This document shows positions 50,028 to 59,016 of a stretch of 64,000 bases of DNA, piece by piece. Under the pieces are notes generated by a model. The model was given only the letters and a program-made list of their open reading frames with translations. It searched no databases and had not been told where the DNA came from. The position numbers and the translations under genes were made by a program. Position 1 is the stretch's first letter, and each line of letters begins with the position of its first letter. Origin of the DNA: JADJYF01 sp965278995 (GTDB lineage: Bacteria; Pseudomonadota; Gammaproteobacteria; Ga0077536); assembly GCA_965278995.1 (NCBI GenBank), contig OZ257136.1, forward strand, positions 5,642,001-5,706,000. The letters are read 5' to 3'.

Positions 50028-50330
50028 ATGCCGATATATGACTATGACTGCGACTGCGGCGAACGCTTCAGCGCGCACCGTGCAATTGCTGCGCGCGACG
50101 AACCAGCCGCCTGCCCGGACTGCGGCGCTGGTGGTCGTCGGAGGATCGCTGCGCCACGTCTGGCAGCGCTGTCTGGCGTCACTCGCCAGGCGCATGAAAG
50201 GAATGAGCGCTCCGCGCATGAGCCGCGCGTGCACCGTCGCGAAGCGTCGCCTGTGTCAGCCTCGCCTGCACATCAGCACACGCACGGTGGCGGCCATGGA
50301 CACGGCCGACCCTGGATGCTCGGTCACTGA
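50028..50330 (+). CDS. fmdB: FmdB-type zinc-ribbon protein with His-rich tail
   Basis: A 100-residue protein with AAGGA before its ATG. The FmdB/CxxC zinc ribbon is at the N-terminus (CDCGERFSA, then CPDCG). A basic middle part follows, then a histidine-glycine-rich C-terminus (HQHTHGGGHGHG). FmdB was proposed to regulate the fmd operon in Methylophilus; its precise role is unproven. The His-rich tail suggests metal binding. Its 3' end overlaps the convergent molybdoenzyme gene by seven bases. Confidence 0.82.
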   Translation: MPIYDYDCDCGERFSAHRAIAARDEPAACPDCGAGGRRRIAAPRLAALSGVTRQAHERNERSAHEPRVHRREASPVSASPAHQHTHGGGHGHGRPWMLGH

Positions 50331-52672
50331 GTTCCACTCAGCGCTGCGGCGCTTGCGGGTTGCCGGGAGCCGGCAATCCGCAATGCATTGCTTTCTGCCT
50401 GCGCAGCTTCTTCACGCCGTGCTGCTGTTACCCGTACTGGCACGCTCTTATGGTAGGGCGTGCCGGCGATGGGGTCGCGATAGTGGCTGTCGGTCAGAAA
50501 ATTGATGCGCGGTCCGCTGACCAGGCGTTCACCATCAGTCAGCGGGTAGCTTTGACCATAACCATGCGGAAGCACGACATGCCCGCGGCGCAACCCCTTA
50601 TCCGCACGAGCGCGAACGATAAGACGGGCCCGTGAAGATTCGATGGCGAGCCAGTCCTGCTCGGCGACCCCGCAAGCGATGAGATCAGCTGGGTGGATCA
50701 GCAGTGCACCATCGGGATCGGCGCTGCGAAAGCTTGGCTCACGTAAGATCTGGTTGGCGTTCTGCAGGCGGCGTTGACCTGCCGACAACACGAACGGATA
50801 GGCGTTGTCCGGCGTCTCGACCTCGGCGTCGAGTGTGCGCAGCGCATCGAGCAACAATGGTATGGCGAGGTGCACGCGACGGTCGGCATGTTCGAGCAGT
50901 GACCAGGCATCGTCATGGGTCGTAAATGCCATGCCCGAGCGACTACCGACAACGCGATTGAACAAGGTCTGGACGAGTTCGCCCAGACTCGCGGTGTCGG
51001 CGGCAGCCAGCGCTGCGCGCACGGCCGCGGTTTGCGTCGTCGCTACCCGCTCGCAAGCCAGCCATAGCGGCGCTGCAGCGGCAGTGCCGTCGGGTAATAC
51101 ACGCCCCAGTGTGTTGTACAGCAGCAGCGGTGTCAGCGGAGCACACTCGGTGTGTGTCGCCATGAATGCGCGGTAGGCGGCAGAAAAACGCTCTGCACCC
51201 AGCGTGGCCGCCGCGGCCAGTTCGGTCAGTTCCGCTTCCACCGGCAGCAGGCCGAGCTCGCGGGCGAGGCGTGTGTATATCTCCGGCTCCGGCAGCGTGC
51301 CAGGCAGCGGCGGCAGGACGGGCGACCTGACGTGAAAGAAGTTGGTCGGGTATTCGAAATTGAACAGCGTGTACTCGCACTTCTCGTATTGCGACGAGGC
51401 TGGCAGTACGTAATGCGCGTGTTGTGCCGTCTCGGTGAACGCCACATCGACAACGACCAGCAGTTCGAGCGCTGCAACGGCTTCGATAACGCGTGCCGTG
51501 TCGGCAGTCGTGTTGAGTGGATTGCTGCTGTCAACGATGACTGCCCGCAGATGTTCCGGATGCGGGCTCAGGATGGCGTCGGCGAACACATTTGGCGGCA
51601 ACAGCCCGGCGATGATCTCGGTATCGGTCGGTGCATAGCGCTGGCCGCGACCGTTACCCCATAGCGGCGCCAGCCAGCTGTGCAATGTGTTGGTACCGGT
51701 GCGCGCGAAATGGCCGGTGAGCAGGAACAGCAGTTTTTCGAGATAGGAGTTGAGCGTCGAGTGGCGGCTCTGCTGAATGCCAAGTTCCGCGCGTACGACC
51801 ATCCGCTTTGCCGCCATGATCAGATCCGCGGCCTGTTCGATTTGTGCAAGCGGGATGTCCGCGGCAGCGGCGAACTGCGCCACCGGCAGCGCTCGCAGAA
51901 CATCCACGACGTCGACTTCGCCGGTAGTCCGTTGTGCCAGAAAGTCCTCATCGAAAGCCCCTCGACGCTGCAGCGTGGCGAGGAGGGCGCCGAGCAGGAA
52001 CGCATCGGCACCAGGGCGCACCTGGAGATGAAGATCGGCCAGCTCGGCGGTTTCGCTGCGCCGCGGATCGACAACCACCAGATGGCGCTCGGGATCTTTG
52101 CGGATCGCGTTCAGCTGGTGGCGCGCGTTGGTGAAGCCATGCGCGAGCCACGGATTCGCGCCCAGCACGAACAACAGATCGCAATGCTCGATGTCTTCCG
52201 CGGTGTGACAGGTCTGGGCGCCGAACAGATGGCCGTTGACCCAGAAATCGCCGGTCTTTTCCTGCGCCAGCGCATTGAACACATTACGTGACTTCAGCGC
52301 GCGCATCAGCGAGGTGGCGTAAGCGCCGCCGGCGTGATTGCCCTGGCCGCCGCCGCCATACAGCGCCAGCGTGCTGCCACCGTAAGTTCCAACTATCGAC
52401 GCCAGTTTTGCGGCTATCTCGCTAATCGCGTGATCCCAGGTAATCGGCTCATAACCACCACTGGCCGTGCGCTTCAAGGGTGTCGTCAGTCGATCGCGGT
52501 GATGGACATAGTTGACGATGCCCTGGGCCTTATTGCACAGGTAGCCGGCCGAACGGGGATTGGCCTTGTCGCCACGAATCTTGCTGATACGACCGTCTGC
52601 GACTGCCACTTCGATGCCGCAGTTGATGTAGCACAGGTTGCAGGCACTCTTGTGCCAGGTGATCGCGCTCAT
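50324..52672 (-). CDS. Molybdopterin-dependent oxidoreductase (formate dehydrogenase-like)
   Basis: A 782-residue member of the molybdopterin oxidoreductase superfamily. It has a 4Fe-4S site with C11, C14, C18 and C46 (CNLCYINC, GYLCNKAQG), molybdopterin-binding segments (LLFVLGANPWLAHG, VVVDPRRSETAE), and a C-terminal dinucleotide-binding barrel. At the usual metal-ligand region (NALAQEKTGDFWV, about 131-143) no Cys, Sec or obvious Ser ligand stands out. It probably acts in the cytoplasm, as no Tat signal is seen. Formate oxidation after DMFase and formamidase would make sense but is inference. It converges with fmdB. Confidence 0.78.
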   Translation of the reverse strand: MSAITWHKSACNLCYINCGIEVAVADGRISKIRGDKANPRSAGYLCNKAQGIVNYVHHRDRLTTPLKRTASGGYEPITWDHAISEIAAKLASIVGTYGGSTLALYGGGGQGNHAGGAYATSLMRALKSRNVFNALAQEKTGDFWVNGHLFGAQTCHTAEDIEHCDLLFVLGANPWLAHGFTNARHQLNAIRKDPERHLVVVDPRRSETAELADLHLQVRPGADAFLLGALLATLQRRGAFDEDFLAQRTTGEVDVVDVLRALPVAQFAAAADIPLAQIEQAADLIMAAKRMVVRAELGIQQSRHSTLNSYLEKLLFLLTGHFARTGTNTLHSWLAPLWGNGRGQRYAPTDTEIIAGLLPPNVFADAILSPHPEHLRAVIVDSSNPLNTTADTARVIEAVAALELLVVVDVAFTETAQHAHYVLPASSQYEKCEYTLFNFEYPTNFFHVRSPVLPPLPGTLPEPEIYTRLARELGLLPVEAELTELAAAATLGAERFSAAYRAFMATHTECAPLTPLLLYNTLGRVLPDGTAAAAPLWLACERVATTQTAAVRAALAAADTASLGELVQTLFNRVVGSRSGMAFTTHDDAWSLLEHADRRVHLAIPLLLDALRTLDAEVETPDNAYPFVLSAGQRRLQNANQILREPSFRSADPDGALLIHPADLIACGVAEQDWLAIESSRARLIVRARADKGLRRGHVVLPHGYGQSYPLTDGERLVSGPRINFLTDSHYRDPIAGTPYHKSVPVRVTAARREEAAQAESNALRIAGSRQPASAAALSGTQ

Positions 52673-52807
52673 GGGCTCATCCGCTGTTTTCCTCGTGCCT
52701 CAATTGTAGCCACAAGTATTGTATATGCAACTATTGGAATATTGCCGCATTGTTGGGTAGTCCGACATCGGGTACGCTCGCGCGGCCCCGCCAGCAGTGA
52801 ACAGCGC
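52673..52807. promoter_or_regulatory. Divergent intergenic region, molybdoenzyme / MHS transporter
   Basis: A 135-bp AT-richer region containing TTGTAGCC at 52704-52711, a motif found again upstream of the LysR gene at 54091-54098. It also has TATTGTATATGCAACTATT-like sequence nearby. A LysR-type operator is possible. Confidence 0.4.
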
Positions 52808-54067
52808 ATGTCAGCCACCCGCAATCAGCAAGTTGCCGCCGCCGTCCTCGCCAATGCGCTCGAATGGTACGACTTCGTCGTCTTCGGCTTTTTGACCGTC
52901 ATCATCGCCAAGCTGTTCTTCCCGGTAGAGAGCGATTACTCCGCGTTGCTCTTCACGACGGCCACTTTCGGCGTTGGCTTCTTCATGCGCCCGATAGGCG
53001 GTATCGCGCTCGGCGTCTATGCCGACCGACGCGGCCGCAAGGCGGCCATGCAGCTCATCATCGTTCTGATGACGGTCGCTTTGCTGACCATTGCGGTGGC
53101 GCCGCCGTATGCGGCCATCGGTATCGCTGCGCCGCTGATCATCGTGTTCGCGCGATTGCTGCAGGGCTTCGCCACCGGCGGCCAATACGCAATAGCGACC
53201 TCTTTTCTGGTTGAAGTGGCACCACCCGGTCGGCGTTGCTTCTACGGGTCGCTGCAACAGATCGGTCAGGCGCTTGCCGCTCTCGGTGGCGCGGCAGCCG
53301 GCATGTTCGTCACTTTGGGACTGGAACCGGCTGAACTCGAGCGCTGGGGGTGGCGGGTGCCGTTCATCATCGGGCTCATCATCGCGCCGGTCGGGTTTTA
53401 CATCAGCCGGCATCTCGAGGAAACCGACGCCTTTATCGAAGTGCAGCGACAGGCTGCCGGTCGTCAGCCGCTGCTGGCGCTGTTGCGCGAGAACCTGCGC
53501 GGTGTGCTGGTAACGTTCGGACTCATCGTCTGCGGCACCATCAGCTATTACGTCATTCTCATTTACATGCCAACGTTTGCGCAGAGGCAGCTCGGTATCG
53601 CGCCCGGGGATGCGTTCAAAGTGCAGTTCATCGCGCTCATCTGCTTGACGATTGTCATTCCCCTAGTCGGTATCACCGCCGATCGCATCGGCCTGCGTCC
53701 GCTCCTGATGACCGGCGCACTGCTGCTGTTGGCGTCGCTCTATCCGCTGTTCTCGCGCACTCACGCTCAGCCGACGGTGGCCAATCTGCTGCTGATGCAG
53801 ATAAGTCTCTGCATCGCCATGGGCATCTATTTCGGCGGCGTGGCAACGGCTGTCGCCGAACAGTTCCCGCCCGGCGTACGGTCGACCGGGTTGTCGCTCG
53901 CCTACAACCTCGCGGTGATGATGTTCGGCGGCTTCGCGCAGTTCATCGTCACCTGGCTCATCGGCACGACCGGCAATCCGATTGCCGCTGCTTATTACGT
54001 CATGTTCGGCGCGCTGGTCGGATTCATCGCGGCCTGTTTCGTGCGCCCGCAGGCAGCAGATACTTGA
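52808..54067 (+). CDS. MHS-family (metabolite:proton symporter) MFS transporter
   Basis: The ATG at 52808 gives 419 residues that match the MHS family from the first helix: AVLANALEWYDFVVFGFL and FFMRPIGGIALGVYADRRGRKAAM (the family signature). About 12 membrane helices. The family imports organic acids, betaines or other small solutes with protons. The much longer frame open upstream has no family sequence and overlaps the molybdoenzyme on the other strand. It is 59 bp upstream of a LysR regulator that may control it. Confidence 0.82.
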   Translation: MSATRNQQVAAAVLANALEWYDFVVFGFLTVIIAKLFFPVESDYSALLFTTATFGVGFFMRPIGGIALGVYADRRGRKAAMQLIIVLMTVALLTIAVAPPYAAIGIAAPLIIVFARLLQGFATGGQYAIATSFLVEVAPPGRRCFYGSLQQIGQALAALGGAAAGMFVTLGLEPAELERWGWRVPFIIGLIIAPVGFYISRHLEETDAFIEVQRQAAGRQPLLALLRENLRGVLVTFGLIVCGTISYYVILIYMPTFAQRQLGIAPGDAFKVQFIALICLTIVIPLVGITADRIGLRPLLMTGALLLLASLYPLFSRTHAQPTVANLLLMQISLCIAMGIYFGGVATAVAEQFPPGVRSTGLSLAYNLAVMMFGGFAQFIVTWLIGTTGNPIAAAYYVMFGALVGFIAACFVRPQAADT

Positions 54068-54096
54068 TAAGCGACTCTCGCCGCTTATAGTTGTAG

Positions 54097-54112
54097 CCGA
54101 TAACCATATCGG
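54097..54112. promoter_or_regulatory. Candidate LysR operator
   Basis: A perfect inverted repeat CCGATA-ACCA-TATCGG lies 15 bp before the LysR ATG at 54127, the usual place for an autoregulatory site. TTGTAGCC overlaps its left side and recurs upstream of the MHS gene. Confidence 0.45.
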
Positions 54113-54126
54113 TCTATATTCATTAG

Positions 54127-55080
54127 ATGAATTTACGCCGACTCGACCTCAACCTGCTCGTCATCTTCGATGCGCTCATCATCGAGCGCAATGTGACGCG
54201 CGCCGCGCGTCGCGTTGGCATCTCGCAGCCCGCTTTCAGCAATGCGCTGTCGCGCCTGCGGCATTACCTGAAAGACGAGCTGTTTATCCGCGGTCCGGAT
54301 GGCATGCGGCCGACGTCACGGGCACTCGAACTTGCCCCGGAACTGCATCAGGCGCTGGTGCAAATCGAGACGATGCTGGACCCGAGCAGCTTCGATCCGG
54401 CGACCGCCGAGCGCACCTTCTCGATCGACGCCAACGACTACATCGTCACGACTTCGATCGCACCGCTCATGCAGCGTCTGGCGCGGTCGGCGCCTGGTAT
54501 CGACGTTCGCATTCTGCCGCCGGCAGGGCGCGCGCTGGAACGGCTCGAAGCACGAGAAGTGGAGTTCGCGGTCGGCGCGTTCGGCGACATCCCTGACCGT
54601 TATGGCGTGGAGATCCTCGACGACAATGCGTTCGTGTGCATGATGCGCCCGGACCATCCGTTGGCCCGCGGCAAGCTAGATATCGCGCGCTACGCCACGG
54701 CGAAACACCTTCTGATCACACCGCGCGGCGATGCCAGCGGATTTGCGGATGAAGTGCTGGCGCGCCAGGGACTGCGTCGGCGGATTGCGCTGACCGTCAA
54801 TCAGTTCACGGTCGCGCCGGCGATTGTCGCCAACAGCGATCTGATAGTGACTCTGCCCAAACGTATTGCCGACCTGTATGCGCCGTTGTTCGGATTGAAA
54901 ATGCGCTGTTCACCGGTACCTGTACCGGAGATGTACAGCAGAATCGAATTGATCTGGCACAAGCGCCTGGGCTTGCACCCGGCGCTGGCCTGGTTTCGAG
55001 AGGTGTTGAAAGAAGTCATTATCGAGTACACCGCGCGGCCGTTGCCCGAACCGCGCTTACGACAGGCGGTTAGAACGTGA
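54127..55080 (+). CDS. LysR-family transcriptional regulator
   Basis: A 317-residue LysR regulator. The N-terminal winged helix begins LRRLDLNLLVIFDALIIERN and has VTRAARRVGISQPAFSNALS (recognition helix) and LKDELFIRGPDGMRPT, as in NodD/NocR-type members. The C-terminal half is a periplasmic-binding-like effector domain. It probably controls the MHS transporter and itself. Its 3' end overlaps the TonB receptor gene by 11 bp on the other strand. Confidence 0.88.
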   Translation: MNLRRLDLNLLVIFDALIIERNVTRAARRVGISQPAFSNALSRLRHYLKDELFIRGPDGMRPTSRALELAPELHQALVQIETMLDPSSFDPATAERTFSIDANDYIVTTSIAPLMQRLARSAPGIDVRILPPAGRALERLEAREVEFAVGAFGDIPDRYGVEILDDNAFVCMMRPDHPLARGKLDIARYATAKHLLITPRGDASGFADEVLARQGLRRRIALTVNQFTVAPAIVANSDLIVTLPKRIADLYAPLFGLKMRCSPVPVPEMYSRIELIWHKRLGLHPALAWFREVLKEVIIEYTARPLPEPRLRQAVRT

Positions 55081-57265
55081 ACTCGATGCCGCCTTGCACC
55101 AGCAAGGGCATGCCGACACGAATGCCGCGCGTGCGATCGACGATGTAATCGCGGTCTAAGAGGTTTTTGGCAGTCAGGAACAGCGTCGCGCGCCAAGCCG
55201 GCACCGGCAGATTGGCCGCGAGGTTGAAGATCAGCGAGGATTTGATCAAGCCAATCTGGCCGTTGCCTCCGAGAGGCGCGACGACTGTGTTGGCAAAATC
55301 GGAAAACTGCTCCGAGACATGCACTGCTTCCAGACGGATGTCGAAGCCGGACTTATGCGTATAGCCGAGCGTTCCCGTAGCAAGATGATCGGGTGCGTAA
55401 GGCAGGCGATTTCCTTCAAGACTTCCGGCGACGACAGCGCCGGTGGCCACTGCGCGTACGGGTGACTCCTGCTCGGCTGTCGGCAGATAGGTATAGGCCA
55501 TCTGAAGATAGATATCGTCGCGTGTCTTGAATAGCGCATTGCTGTCGAGGCGGGTCAGTAATTCCAGTCCTTCATAGAGGGTTTCGCCATCAGCGAGTGG
55601 CGTGGCTCCACCCGCGATCGATCCGACCTGGATCTGGTGTTCGAAGTCATTGCGGAAATAGCTGGCCTCGACGCGTGCGCCGACTATCGGCGTACTGCGC
55701 ACGCCGAACTCCATATTCCAGCTCTTTTCAGCCTCGACATCGGTGAATGTCGCCGTTGGCAGACCGGTAGGCGTGAGAATAAGATCTTCGGTGCGCGGCG
55801 GGGCGAAGCCGCGATGGACGCCGGCGAATACGGTCGTATGCGTGTACGGGTTGAAAGTCAGGCCGAGACCGGGAATGACTTCGGTGAGGTTTGCCTCGCC
55901 GGACGCGCCGGTCAGGTCATTGTCACGACCGTTCTCGACGCGTTCCACACGAATGCCCGGAATGATTGCAAAATGCCCGAGCGAAACACGGTTCTGCGCG
56001 AAGAAGGCATAGGCATCGACGTCACGTTCGTTGTCTTCGACGACGACGCCATCACGAGCAGCGGCTGAGCCGCCGTTTTTCTGCACGCGATCCTGACGTT
56101 CGAAATGGGCGCGACCGCCCATCTGAAACTCGTTATCGATACCGAGTAGCTGATGGTCGATTGTAAGTCGCGGCTCGACACCGTACGTGTAATAATCACG
56201 AAGACGACCTTGCGCCGAGGCGCAGGCATCTGGATCCACGCGTAGGCCGGCGCGGCGGGCCGTAACGAATGCCGCCCCACACTGGGTATCGGTCGTCGTG
56301 CTGGACTGTCGCCACCAGTCGCGAGAGAAATGCGTCAGATAGGCATTGGTGCGCAGGACCAGCGCGGGATTGAACGCGTACTCATGCGTCGCTGACAGGC
56401 CGTAGCGCTCGGTTTCGAACTCGTCGTTGTCGAATGGATTGTAGCGGTAGCCGAAATTGCGCAGCTCCGCCTCGGTGATGCCGGTATAGCTGACTTCGGA
56501 ATCCTCGGTGTAATAGTTCGCGCGGAACGTCAGTCCGTGCCCTTCACTGAAGTGATGTACGGCTTTGAAATTGAGATCGTTCAGCGCAGACTCCTCGTTG
56601 TCGCGTGCGCCGTCTCCCTGCTTGCGCGAGACGTCAAGCAGCATGTTATTGCCGCCAACCTGCAGATGGCCGTTCAGGTAATCGCGATTGCCTGCCGTCA
56701 GTGCGAGCTTTCCGCCGAATTCAGTCGGCGGTGCCGGTGTGATGTAGTTGATGACGCCACCGATGGTTTGCGGACCAAACAAAATCTGTTCGGAACCTTT
56801 CAGTACCTCGATGCGGTCGAAGCGCTCAATTGGCGGATGGTAGTAGCTGGCATTATCGCCATAGGGTGCATAGGCCAGCGGCAGGCCGTCTTCGAGCAGG
56901 AGAACTTTTGTGGAACGGGTTGGATTGAGGCCACGTAAACCGATGTTTGGCCGCAGTCCGAAACCTTCCTCGTCGCGAACATGGATACCCGGCACCTTGC
57001 GCAGCGCTTCGTTAACCGTGAATACCCGGCTGTCCGTGAGTTCCCTGGCGCCGATGACCGTCGCACTGCCAGCGATTTCCGGCAGACGATCCGGCGAACC
57101 GATGATTTCGATGGTCGGCATCGAGTCCTGGTCGGGCGGACGGGTTTCAGCAGCCTCGGCGGCCAAACCGGCAACAGCGCTGACGAAAAAAGCGGCAGTG
57201 GTGCCGCAGCGCTGGCCGGCGAGAGTCGACAGGAAAGGCGGAAAGTACATCGATAACAGCCTCAT
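55070..57265 (-). CDS. TonB-dependent outer-membrane receptor, FecA-like
   Basis: I place the start at the ATG at 57265, downstream of a Fur-box-like sequence; a longer frame to 57340 would contain that site. The product has 731 residues: a signal peptide (GTTAAFFVSAVAGLAAEA), a plug domain (VNEALRKVPGIHVRDEEGFG, IGLRGLNPTRSTKVLLLEDG, IEVLKGSEQILFGPQTIGGV) and a 22-strand barrel ending in aromatic TF. It imports a ferric chelate, as FecA does for ferric citrate. No FecR-like signalling partners are adjacent. The extended N-terminal signalling domain of FecA appears absent. Confidence 0.85.
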   Translation of the reverse strand: MRLLSMYFPPFLSTLAGQRCGTTAAFFVSAVAGLAAEAAETRPPDQDSMPTIEIIGSPDRLPEIAGSATVIGARELTDSRVFTVNEALRKVPGIHVRDEEGFGLRPNIGLRGLNPTRSTKVLLLEDGLPLAYAPYGDNASYYHPPIERFDRIEVLKGSEQILFGPQTIGGVINYITPAPPTEFGGKLALTAGNRDYLNGHLQVGGNNMLLDVSRKQGDGARDNEESALNDLNFKAVHHFSEGHGLTFRANYYTEDSEVSYTGITEAELRNFGYRYNPFDNDEFETERYGLSATHEYAFNPALVLRTNAYLTHFSRDWWRQSSTTTDTQCGAAFVTARRAGLRVDPDACASAQGRLRDYYTYGVEPRLTIDHQLLGIDNEFQMGGRAHFERQDRVQKNGGSAAARDGVVVEDNERDVDAYAFFAQNRVSLGHFAIIPGIRVERVENGRDNDLTGASGEANLTEVIPGLGLTFNPYTHTTVFAGVHRGFAPPRTEDLILTPTGLPTATFTDVEAEKSWNMEFGVRSTPIVGARVEASYFRNDFEHQIQVGSIAGGATPLADGETLYEGLELLTRLDSNALFKTRDDIYLQMAYTYLPTAEQESPVRAVATGAVVAGSLEGNRLPYAPDHLATGTLGYTHKSGFDIRLEAVHVSEQFSDFANTVVAPLGGNGQIGLIKSSLIFNLAANLPVPAWRATLFLTAKNLLDRDYIVDRTRGIRVGMPLLVQGGIEFTF

Positions 57266-57270
57266 ATAAC

Positions 57271-57289
57271 CATAATGGTAATCATTGCC
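57271..57289. promoter_or_regulatory. Fur-box-like site upstream of the TonB receptor
   Basis: The 19-bp sequence at 57271-57289 agrees with the E. coli Fur consensus (GATAATGATAATCATTATC) at 15 of 19 positions on the plus strand. It lies immediately upstream of the receptor start, where iron-bound Fur would block transcription. Confidence 0.65.
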
Positions 57290-57340
57290 ATTGCTATTAT
57301 ATGAAGGACAGCGCGGCTCGGTGAAGACGGATGAATGCAT

Positions 57341-57384
57341 TATTACGGTGCGCCTGGAGCGGTATTACGGTGCGCCTGGAGCGG
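57341..57384. repeat. Perfect 22-bp tandem duplication
   Basis: A 22-bp unit (TATTACGGTGCGCCTGGAGC plus two more bases) occurs twice without a gap at 57341-57362 and 57363-57384, in the region upstream of the TonB receptor and the glucan gene. It looks like a recent slippage or local duplication; any regulatory effect is unknown. Confidence 0.85.
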
Positions 57385-57440
57385 TCGCATGCTGCGCTGC
57401 GGCAAGTTCCGTGTATAGTCGGCATGCCGATAGATAAACC

Positions 57441-59015
57441 ATGGTTTGGACAGGATTGCGCCAGATGATTTCGCCCGCGTCAGTCGCGCGCATGAGTCGC
57501 CGGTCGTGGCTCGCGCGTGTCATCGCGGGGGTGGCGGCGAGCGTCGCCGCGCCCTCCGGTTATGCGCCGGCCGCGCCATTGCGCGGCGATCCGCGCCCAT
57601 TCACCATCGAAGGTCTGCGTAAAAGGGCGGCACAACTCGCCGCGCGTCCGTTCCAGGCACCGCGCGAAATCGCGTCCGACACGCTGCGCAACCTGTCATA
57701 CGATCAATACCGCGATATCCGCTATCGCGCTCAGGAAGCGCTGTGGCTGGGCGAAGCGCCTTTCACCGCGCAGTTCTTTCACCCGGGCTTCTACTACCTG
57801 ACGCCGGTGCGTGTGTTCGAAGTCATCGACGAGCACGCTCACGAGGTGCAATACGCTCCTGCGCTATTCGACTTCGGCGCCAATCGCTTCGGCACGGCGG
57901 CGCTCGATCAAGTCACGGGCTTTGCGGGCTTCCGTTTTCACTACGCGCTGAATAACGCCAATTATCTCGACGAATTGATCGCGTTTCTCGGTGCGAGTTA
58001 TTTCCGCGCTCTCGGCCGTGGCATGAATTATGGGTTGTCCGCTCGCGGTCTGGCGCTGGCCACCGGTGCCGAGCAGGGCGAGGAGTTCCCTTATTTCGCC
58101 GAGTTTTATCTCGAACGGCCGGTCGATGCCAACAGTCTGGTTATCCACGCGCTGCTGAACAGCGAGAGCGTGACCGGTGCATATACGTTCACCGTCCGGC
58201 CAGGCGAAGTCACGGTGGTCGACGTCAATCTCACACTCTATCCGCGACGCGCTATCGATCTTGTCGGCATCGCGCCGTTGACCAGCATGTTCTTCTTTGC
58301 TGCCAATGATCGTGTCGGCGTCGATGACTACCGTCCTGAATGCCACGATTCGGATGGACTGTTGATCTGGAACGGTGCGGCCGAATGGTTGTGGCGGCCG
58401 CTGGTCAATCCACTGCGTGTGCGCGTCAGTTCCTTCCTCGATCACAATCCCAAGGGTTTCGGTCTGATGCAGCGCGCGCGGCGATTCGAAGACTATGAAG
58501 ACAGCGAAGCGCATTACGAAACGCGTCCGGGCGCATGGGTAGAACCCGTCGGCGATTGGGGCGACGGTTCGGTGATGCTGTTCGAAATTCCAACTGATCT
58601 CGAGATCAACGACAACATCGTCGCGTTCTGGCGGCCGCGCTCCCCATTGGAGGCAGGCGTCGAATGGCAGGCCACCTACCGCCTGCACTGGTGTCGCGAC
58701 GTACCCGTCGCCGGTACGCCACCGGGCCGTGTTCAATCGACCCGCGTCGGCGTTGGCAGCGTTGCCGGCGCGCGGAAATTTGTCATCGATTTCAGCGGCG
58801 TTGCGTTGCCGACCGGTGACGGCGGCGCACATGCGATCGTTTCGACCTCACACGGCAGCGTCCACCACATCGTTGCGCATCCGACCGGCACCGGTCACTG
58901 GCGGGCATTTTTCGAATTATTGCCGGAAGGCAACGAGCCGATAGAACTCCGCTGCTTTCTTGCTGCCGAACGAACCCCGATTACGGAAACGTGGAGCTAT
59001 CAGTGGACGGAGTAG
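57441..59015 (+). CDS. opgG: Periplasmic glucan biosynthesis protein, OpgG/OpgD family
   Basis: A 524-residue protein of the MdoG/OpgG family, with ATGs at 57441, 57465 and 57492 as possible starts and no strong ribosome site at any. MSRRSWLARVIAGVAASVAA from 57492 resembles a twin-arginine signal, as in OpgD. The mature part has typical blocks: AQLAARPF, LSYDQYRDIRY, FYYLTPVRVFEV, FAGFRFHYALN and SYFRALGRGMNYGLSARGLAL, and an FDFGANRFG segment. It helps shape or release osmoregulated periplasmic glucans made by OpgH. The opgH start follows one base after its stop, so expression is coupled. Confidence 0.88.
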   Translation: MVWTGLRQMISPASVARMSRRSWLARVIAGVAASVAAPSGYAPAAPLRGDPRPFTIEGLRKRAAQLAARPFQAPREIASDTLRNLSYDQYRDIRYRAQEALWLGEAPFTAQFFHPGFYYLTPVRVFEVIDEHAHEVQYAPALFDFGANRFGTAALDQVTGFAGFRFHYALNNANYLDELIAFLGASYFRALGRGMNYGLSARGLALATGAEQGEEFPYFAEFYLERPVDANSLVIHALLNSESVTGAYTFTVRPGEVTVVDVNLTLYPRRAIDLVGIAPLTSMFFFAANDRVGVDDYRPECHDSDGLLIWNGAAEWLWRPLVNPLRVRVSSFLDHNPKGFGLMQRARRFEDYEDSEAHYETRPGAWVEPVGDWGDGSVMLFEIPTDLEINDNIVAFWRPRSPLEAGVEWQATYRLHWCRDVPVAGTPPGRVQSTRVGVGSVAGARKFVIDFSGVALPTGDGGAHAIVSTSHGSVHHIVAHPTGTGHWRAFFELLPEGNEPIELRCFLAAERTPITETWSYQWTE

Positions 59016-59016
59016 T

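Noticed and set aside
52334..52807. N-terminal extension of the MHS transporter
   Set aside because: The frame overlaps the molybdoenzyme gene on the other strand and family similarity starts at the ATG at 52808.
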